From contig NZ_FQWT01000001.1 of NCBI RefSeq assembly GCF_900129755.1, forward strand, positions 930,001-994,000: 64,000 nucleotides of DNA. The letters run 5' to 3'. Positions 59,297-64,000 of this stretch are shown one piece after another. Both the position numbers and the translations under genes were made by a program. Position 1 is the first letter of the stretch; the number at the start of each line of letters is the position of its first letter. The notes under the pieces are model-generated. The model was not told the DNA's origin, made no database searches, and saw only the letters and a program-made list of their open reading frames with translations. The stretch comes from Chryseobacterium oranimense (GTDB taxonomy: Bacteria > Bacteroidota > Bacteroidia > Flavobacteriales > Weeksellaceae).

Positions 59297-59935
59297 TTAA
59301 GCGTATTTAATCATGATGTTCTCAATCGTGTTGGCAACATCTTCTGCTTTATCAGTTACTATTTCAAGATAATTAAGTACGGATGAAACTTTGATGATGT
59401 TAATTGCATCATTGGTTTCAAACAGATCCACCATTGAGTTGGATAGCAGGTCATCTGCAATGTTTTCAATAGAGTTTACTTTGATACATGCTTCCTTTAC
59501 CTGATCCATATTTTTGAATCCTTTAAGGTTTTTCATCGCATTCTGGATCTCAAGACAAGCTTTGTGGATCAGCAATGAAAAATCTGAATAGGCTTTCATT
59601 TCAGGCGATTTGTACAGGAAGATGTATTTTGTGGAAGCGTAGATATAATCTGCAATATCATCAAGGCCGGTAGCCAGTGTGTGGATATCCTCACGGTCGA
59701 ACGGTGTAATGAAGTTTTTTCCTAATTCAACGAAGATCTCATGGGTAAGTTCATCATTTTTATGCTCATAGTCGCTCATTCTTTTCAGCATTGTATCATC
59801 GTTAAGATCGAAATCTTTGATACCGTTGTTAAAGTCTTCAGACATTGCAACTAGGTTTTCAGTTACTTTTTCAAAAAGTACAAAGAAAATTTTATCTTTT
59901 GGTTGAAAAGCGTGGAAAATATTACCAATTCCCAT
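59297..59935 (-). CDS. DUF47 (PhoU-like) partner of the phosphate transporter
   Basis: 212 residues, mostly helical. IFHAFQPKDKIFFVLFEKVTENLVAMSEDFNNGI and DLNDDTMLKRMSDYEHKNDELTHEIFVELGKNFITPFDREDIHTLATGLDDIADYIYASTKYIFLY show the E-[x]3-D / DREDI metal-binding pattern of DUF47/PhoU-like proteins, which pair with PiT transporters and may regulate them. The ATG at 59935 gives the start seen in the family; earlier in-frame codons would add 27 residues of low-complexity sequence. Confidence 0.87.
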   Translation of the reverse strand: MGIGNIFHAFQPKDKIFFVLFEKVTENLVAMSEDFNNGIKDFDLNDDTMLKRMSDYEHKNDELTHEIFVELGKNFITPFDREDIHTLATGLDDIADYIYASTKYIFLYKSPEMKAYSDFSLLIHKACLEIQNAMKNLKGFKNMDQVKEACIKVNSIENIADDLLSNSMVDLFETNDAINIIKVSSVLNYLEIVTDKAEDVANTIENIMIKYA

Positions 59936-60043
59936 TTTTATGTATTTATAATTTTGTGCAAATTTCCTAAAAAAGGATTTGCCCTGAAACAATCTAACGT
60001 TAAGTTTTGTTAACATTCGGTTAACACTTGATTATCAAATAAA

Positions 60044-60066
60044 AAAACCGGCCAAAAGCCGGTTTT
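60044..60066 (-). terminator. Terminator of the second helicase gene
   Basis: AAAACCGGC (60044-60052), a 5-nt loop and GCCGGTTTT (60058-60066), with seven T on the minus strand, 18 bp past the stop codon. It isolates the helicase from the phosphate genes. Confidence 0.9.
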
Positions 60067-60083
60067 ATATATTCTGAGAGATC

Positions 60084-61787
60084 TTAGTTTGCCACTTCAG
60101 CTCTCATTTCTTTCCCTCTGAATTTCATTGAAGGAATATTGCTCATTACATTTTCCTGGAAAGATTTTTCCACTTCAAAGAAAGAGAATTTTTCTAAAAT
60201 TTCAATATCACCGATTTCTGCTCTTTTTTTGCTTTTTCCGGCTGTCGCTTTATTGATGATATCTAAAACATCAAGCTTTTTCAACTGATCTTTTTTCCCC
60301 AGATTGAAGAAGAATCTTACCATATTCTCATCTTTTCTTCTAGGTTTTCCGCCACGGTCTCTTCCATCTCTGCTTCTGCTGTCACGGTCGCGGTCTCTTC
60401 CTCTGTCCCTGTCTCTGTCACGACCTCTGTCTCTTCTTGAATAGTCGTCATCTCTGCTGCTTAGTTTCTGCTCAACAAGATCATGCTTGTCTTTGTAATA
60501 AAGGGCAAGATCTTTCAGCTGGAACTGCAATAGCTTATGAACCAATTCTTCTTTGGTGAACGCACTCAGATCCGGGATCAGGCTGTCATCAAATTCAAAG
60601 ATATCTTCTTCGTGTTCTGTAAATAATTTTTCGAAAACACCTCCCACCTGGGCTTTGATGATATCATTACCGGTTGGTATTGTTTTCTCTACGATCTCAA
60701 TCTTCGTTGCAGATTTAATCTGTTTCAGCTTTCTGCTTTCTTCAGGCTTAATCAATGCCATTGAAACTCCATCTTTTCCAGCTCTACCGGTTCTTCCGCT
60801 TCTGTGAACGAATACTTCCGGATCATCAGGTAAAGAATAGTGGATCACGTGTGTCAGGGAATTTACATCCAATCCTCTTGCTGCAACGTCTGTTGCTACA
60901 AGGATGTCGATGTTTTTCAGTCTGAATTTCTTCATTACCGTATCTCTCTGCGCCTGGGAAAGGTCACCGTGGAGCGCATCTGCGGCATAACCATTCTGCA
61001 TTAAGAAATCTGCCACTTCCTGGGTTTCCATTCTTGTTCTGCAGAAAAGAATAGAATACTGGTTTGGATTGGCGTCAATTAATCTCTTAAGAGCTTCTTT
61101 TTTCTGACGGTATCCTACCACATAGTATTCATGTTTAATGTTCTTCTTAACCTCGTTAATAGAACCTACAGAAATACGGTGCGGGTTGGTAAGATAATTT
61201 TTGGAAATTCTTTCCACTTCTTTATTCATCGTAGCCGAGAATAAGAAAGTCTGCTTTGTGTCCGGTGTTTCGCTCAGAATTGTTTCCAACTCATCTTTGA
61301 AACCCATAGAAAGCATTTCATCAGCTTCGTCCAAAACTAACCAATGAATCGCAGAAAAATCAAGCGCTTTTCTGTTGATAAGGTCGATTACTCTTCCAGG
61401 AGTACCTACAATGATTTGCGGTTTATCCTTTAAAGAACGAATCTGATCCATAATACTGCTTCCACCGTAAACCGCTGTGGTTTTGATGTCTTTCATGTAC
61501 TTGGAGTAATTTTTTATGTCTTTAGAAATCTGAAGACATAATTCCCGTGTCGGACAAAGCACCAATAATTGGATTTTGCGACTCGTATCGTCAATCATAT
61601 CCAAAATCGGAAGCGAAAACGCTGCTGTTTTGCCTGTCCCTGTCTGCGCAAGTGCGATCAAATCGCGAATATCTGAAAGAATGAAAGGGATAGTCTGTTT
61701 TTGGATTTCTGTCGGGCTTTCGTAACCCAGTTCGCCAATTGCCTTAAGAATGTCAGGACTTAAATTGGACTCCGTAAATAAATTCAT
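60084..61787 (-). CDS. DEAD-box RNA helicase with RD-rich linker and DbpA-type RNA-binding domain
   Basis: 567 residues. Core motifs: ELGYESPTEIQKQTIPFIL (Q), AQTGTGKT (I), PTRELC, VLDEADEML (II), SATMN (III), HRSGRTGRAG (VI). After the core comes an Arg-Asp repeat region (about residues 447-475: RDRGRDRDRDRGRDRDRDSRSRD), then a C-terminal DbpA-type domain (MVRFFFNLGKKDQLKKLDVLDIINKATAGKSKKRAEIGDIEILEKFSFFEVEKSFQENVMSNIPSM). This domain order is that of CsdA/DeaD-like helicases that work on rRNA in ribosome assembly and at low temperature. A TATCTTTG box upstream (61815-61808) supports the start. Confidence 0.93.
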   Translation of the reverse strand: MNLFTESNLSPDILKAIGELGYESPTEIQKQTIPFILSDIRDLIALAQTGTGKTAAFSLPILDMIDDTSRKIQLLVLCPTRELCLQISKDIKNYSKYMKDIKTTAVYGGSSIMDQIRSLKDKPQIIVGTPGRVIDLINRKALDFSAIHWLVLDEADEMLSMGFKDELETILSETPDTKQTFLFSATMNKEVERISKNYLTNPHRISVGSINEVKKNIKHEYYVVGYRQKKEALKRLIDANPNQYSILFCRTRMETQEVADFLMQNGYAADALHGDLSQAQRDTVMKKFRLKNIDILVATDVAARGLDVNSLTHVIHYSLPDDPEVFVHRSGRTGRAGKDGVSMALIKPEESRKLKQIKSATKIEIVEKTIPTGNDIIKAQVGGVFEKLFTEHEEDIFEFDDSLIPDLSAFTKEELVHKLLQFQLKDLALYYKDKHDLVEQKLSSRDDDYSRRDRGRDRDRDRGRDRDRDSRSRDGRDRGGKPRRKDENMVRFFFNLGKKDQLKKLDVLDIINKATAGKSKKRAEIGDIEILEKFSFFEVEKSFQENVMSNIPSMKFRGKEMRAEVAN

Positions 61788-61807
61788 TAAATATTTTAAA
61801 ATTTTTG

Positions 61808-61815
61808 CAAAGATA
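61808..61815 (-). promoter_or_regulatory. Putative -7 box of the second helicase gene
   Basis: TATCTTTG on the minus strand, 20 bp before the ATG. It is the same variant as before holB and the ABC-F gene. Confidence 0.45.
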
Positions 61816-62193
61816 CAATAAATATTTGATTTGTTTTTGAATAAAGTTTTAAATATGTAAACTTTAATTCAGAATCCTTTAATATTTTTTTATTTTTTTA
61901 AAAATTAAATCCAAAAAAACGTGCCTCGCGTTAAAAAGATGTTAAACATTATTTTTTTTTATTAAATTGGATTGATTTTTTCGGTATTATTTATGAATTT
62001 TCAAAAATAACATGATTCAACATAAAATTTTTATTTTAAAACGTCACATGTTTTAACCGGGTTCATCCCTTACTATCACTAGATTTAACAGCCATTCATT
62101 AATCCGGAAGCTGTGTATCATAAACGGTGTGTCTTTAAGGTATTTAACTCTCAAAAATTCTTTCTAAATTTTTAATACATTCGTTATATTGTA

Positions 62194-62201
62194 TAATTTT
62201 G
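62194..62201 (+). promoter_or_regulatory. Putative -7 box of the DUF2461 gene
   Basis: TAATTTTG, 68 bp before the ATG. A stem-forming CCTAAGTT / AACTTGG follows in the predicted leader. No -33 box. Confidence 0.4.
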
Positions 62202-62269
62202 GTCAGCCTAAGTTTATTTTTTAACTTGGTTAAATAAATAAACAACACACCTTATTAAATTTTAAAAAC

Positions 62270-62932
62270 ATGAATAGCATCAAGCCGGAAACCCTGAAAT
62301 TTCTACAAAATCTTACTGTCAACAACAACCGTGACTGGTTTAATGAAAACAAATCCGCTTATACGGAAGCCCAGGAAAATGTTATTACTTTCCTTGACGG
62401 CCTGATCAAAGAAATGTCCGGTTTTGATGAGGAACTGGGGAAAATCGACGGCAAAAAATCATTGTTCAGAATTTACAGAGACACACGGTTTTCAAAAGAC
62501 AAATCACCCTATAAAACTAATTTTGGCGCCTCCCTGGGAATGGGTAAAGGCAGTCAGAAAGGTGGCTATTATCTTCATCTGGAACCTGGGAAATCTTTCC
62601 TGGCGGGTGGTATTTATATGCCGGAATCTTCGGTCCTGAAAGAAGTAAGAAAGGAAATTTCTTTATACAGCGAGGATTTTCTTAAAATTATTAATCAGAA
62701 AGACTTTAAAAAACATTTTCCAGAGCTTGACCAGGATGATAAACTGAAAAAAATTCCCCAGGGATTTGAAAAGGAAGATCCAATGGGAGAATATCTGAAA
62801 CTCAAGAATTTCATTGTAGTATATCCCCTGAAAGATGAAGAAATCCTGGACAAAAATGCTATAAAAAACTTAACGAAAATCTTTAAACTGATGAAACCGT
62901 TTAATGATTTCCTGAATGCTCCTTTTCAGTAA
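62270..62932 (+). CDS. DUF2461 domain protein
   Basis: 220 residues. KFLQNLTVNNNRDWFNENKSAYTEAQENVITFLDGLIKEM, the central LFRIYRDTRFSKDKSPYKTNFGASLGMG and YYLHLEPGKSFLAGGIYMPESSVLKEVRKEI match DUF2461 (TIGR02453-like) proteins found widely in bacteria. Function unknown; the conserved RIYRDxRFSxDKxPYK suggests a binding site for phosphate or nucleic acid, but nothing is proven. No operon partner. Confidence 0.87.
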   Translation: MNSIKPETLKFLQNLTVNNNRDWFNENKSAYTEAQENVITFLDGLIKEMSGFDEELGKIDGKKSLFRIYRDTRFSKDKSPYKTNFGASLGMGKGSQKGGYYLHLEPGKSFLAGGIYMPESSVLKEVRKEISLYSEDFLKIINQKDFKKHFPELDQDDKLKKIPQGFEKEDPMGEYLKLKNFIVVYPLKDEEILDKNAIKNLTKIFKLMKPFNDFLNAPFQ

Positions 62933-63010
62933 AACATTCAATATTTTGAACTAAAAGATCATTGCAGAAGTTTTTCTTAAACTGACTTTTTAACTTGAAG
63001 TTCAAAAAGA

Positions 63011-63065
63011 ATCTGCGTGATCTGCGAGCGAAAAAACTCTCGCAGATTTAGCAGATCACGCAGAT
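63011..63065. repeat. Nested inverted repeat after the DUF2461 gene
   Basis: ATCTGCGTGATCTGC (63011-63025) is exactly reverse complementary to GCAGATCACGCAGAT (63051-63065). ATCTGCGAG (63020-63028) also pairs exactly with CTCGCAGAT (63039-63047), so two mutually exclusive hairpins are possible. It lies between convergent genes. Confidence 0.78.
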
Positions 63066-63082
63066 GTTTGTGTCATATTTTT

Positions 63083-64000
63083 TTAAAACCTCATTACATC
63101 CTTCACTACTCCATTTTTCTGAGTGTGTTGCAGCAATTCGGTTTCGATGAATGCTTTGATCTTATCTTCGGTTCCGTTGTTGGGGAACAGAAGATGAACG
63201 TTGGCACCGGCGTCCAGCGTGAAGAACAACGGCAGGCCAGTTTCTTTTCTAAAATCCCAGATTTTATTGATTACCTCCAGTGTTCCGGTTTTCATCAGAA
63301 TAAAGGCAGGATCACTCATCATCATCATGGCATGAAGGGTAAGTGCCTCATGTTCTACCAATTTGATAAATTCTTCCAGGTTGCCGTTTTTAAGAATTCC
63401 CTTCATGGGAACAAAGTTTTCTCTTGCTTCCTGAAATCTTCTTTCCGCATACGGATTGGTATTCATCAGGCCATGCCCTACGGTTGAGGATACACTTTTC
63501 TGGCCTTCATGAATTAATAAAACCCAGTCATTAAAGTTTTTAAATATTTCATGAATTTCATTATCGGGGTATTTCACAGCAAACAGATCTGAGCTTCCTT
63601 GTACCTCATCCGACTCTCCCCACACTACAAGCCCGTTATACAAACTTCTGCAGGCACTTCCACTGCCCAATCTGGCCAGAAATGAGGCTTTTCTTAATGA
63701 TTCTTCCTCAGATGATTTTCCTGAAAAAGTTTCATCCAGCTTCATCAGGCACTTTGCAATGGCTCCAAATCCGGAAGCAGAACTTGCAATCCCGGAACTG
63801 TGCGGAAAGGTATTTTCTGTTCTGATGATATATTTTCCTTTCAATATCCACGGAAGGTATTGTTCAATATTTTTAAAGTATTTTTCTATTTTTTCAGCAA
63901 ATTTCGTTTCTTCATTGCCCGCCAGGAAAGTTTGCACAGAAAAGGCTTCATTGGCAAAAAACTCTATGGACGTATTGGTTTTGCAATGATTTAAAGTAAA
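63083..64000 (-). CDS. Diphosphomevalonate decarboxylase-like protein, N-terminus outside window
   Basis: 305 codons are visible and the frame is open to the right edge. TLNHCKTNTSIEFFANEAFSVQTFLAGNEE at the visible start, the P-loop-like TENTFPHSSGIASSASGFGAIAKCL (GHMP kinase ATP loop), ARLGSGSACRSLYNG, and the catalytic Asp in FTLDAGANVHLLF mark the mevalonate diphosphate decarboxylase family. The enzyme makes isopentenyl diphosphate from mevalonate diphosphate with ATP, and Flavobacteriia use the mevalonate pathway. This supplies the polyprenyl synthase encoded 5 kb to the left. The true start lies beyond 64000. Confidence 0.9.
   Translation of the reverse strand, partial: FTLNHCKTNTSIEFFANEAFSVQTFLAGNEETKFAEKIEKYFKNIEQYLPWILKGKYIIRTENTFPHSSGIASSASGFGAIAKCLMKLDETFSGKSSEEESLRKASFLARLGSGSACRSLYNGLVVWGESDEVQGSSDLFAVKYPDNEIHEIFKNFNDWVLLIHEGQKSVSSTVGHGLMNTNPYAERRFQEARENFVPMKGILKNGNLEEFIKLVEHEALTLHAMMMMSDPAFILMKTGTLEVINKIWDFRKETGLPLFFTLDAGANVHLLFPNNGTEDKIKAFIETELLQHTQKNGVVKDVMRF

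Larger units (their letters stand above)
61788..62269. other. 482-bp AT-rich intergenic region
   Basis: Between the divergent helicase and DUF2461 genes. Visible elements: the helicase -7 box TATCTTTG (61815-61808 on minus) and a candidate TAATTTTG box at 62194-62201 for the DUF2461 gene, with a small stem (CCTAAGTT/AACTTGG) in its leader. No coding frame or other feature was seen in the centre. Confidence 0.6.

Overview
The window looks like a chromosome segment from a Chryseobacterium-like member of the Flavobacteriia (phylum Bacteroidota). The evidence is AT-rich DNA, an absence of Shine-Dalgarno sites, several promoters of the Bacteroidetes type (TTTG, 19-20 bp, TAnnTTTG), and type IX secretion/gliding genes (gldJ, porU, porV). 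There is also a Chryseobacterium-style orphan double-glycine peptide and many dispersed intergenic hairpin repeats. No tRNA, rRNA, CRISPR array, insertion sequence, transposase or phage gene was seen. Both ends cut genes: a patatin-like lipase on the left and a mevalonate-pathway decarboxylase on the right.

Layout. 1-7.2 kb holds small accessory genes: a lipoprotein whose frame seems broken in a 7-T run, an HxlR regulator divergent from a quinone-reductase-like flavoprotein, a MazG-like/Tag DNA-maintenance pair, a secreted hydrolase, and a fused DoxD-DoxA membrane protein. 7.2-12 kb is an efflux operon (TetR, TolC-type channel, EmrA-type adaptor, EmrB-type MFS pump). Its promoter carries an overlapping palindrome. 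12.2-18.9 kb is envelope and housekeeping: holB, a beta-barrel protein + LptC + AnmK operon, a SRPBCC protein, a NUDIX hydrolase and murF. 19-25.9 kb is the T9SS block, with gldJ divergent from porU-porV.

26-45.2 kb mixes transport and metabolism: FUSC protein, phosphopantetheinyl transferase, ahcY, yiaA, purE, a 46-residue double-glycine cysteine-rich peptide, an EamA exporter, a Kef-type antiporter, purK, a TauE-DUF1634 pair, an exonuclease/phosphatase-fold protein, purA and a lipase. 45.3-52.4 kb has an ABC-F protein with a structured leader, then hpt, adk, obg, two secreted/lipoprotein genes and a DEAD-box helicase. 52.4-64 kb, mostly on the minus strand, has two AT-rich polytopic membrane proteins beside tatD, a DUF4269/GSCFA pair, a polyprenyl synthase, a PiT phosphate transporter with its DUF47 partner, a second DEAD-box helicase with an Arg-Asp repeat, a DUF2461 protein and the truncated decarboxylase.

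Functional themes are cell-surface export (T9SS, LPS transport, efflux), peptidoglycan synthesis and recycling (murF, anmK), isoprenoid supply (decarboxylase and polyprenyl synthase), and purine metabolism (purE, purK, purA, hpt, adk, ahcY, scattered rather than in one operon). The least explained signals are the orphan double-glycine peptide, families of covarying intergenic hairpins, the split lipoprotein, promoters that sit almost on the start codon, and an outer-membrane barrel tied to lptC.
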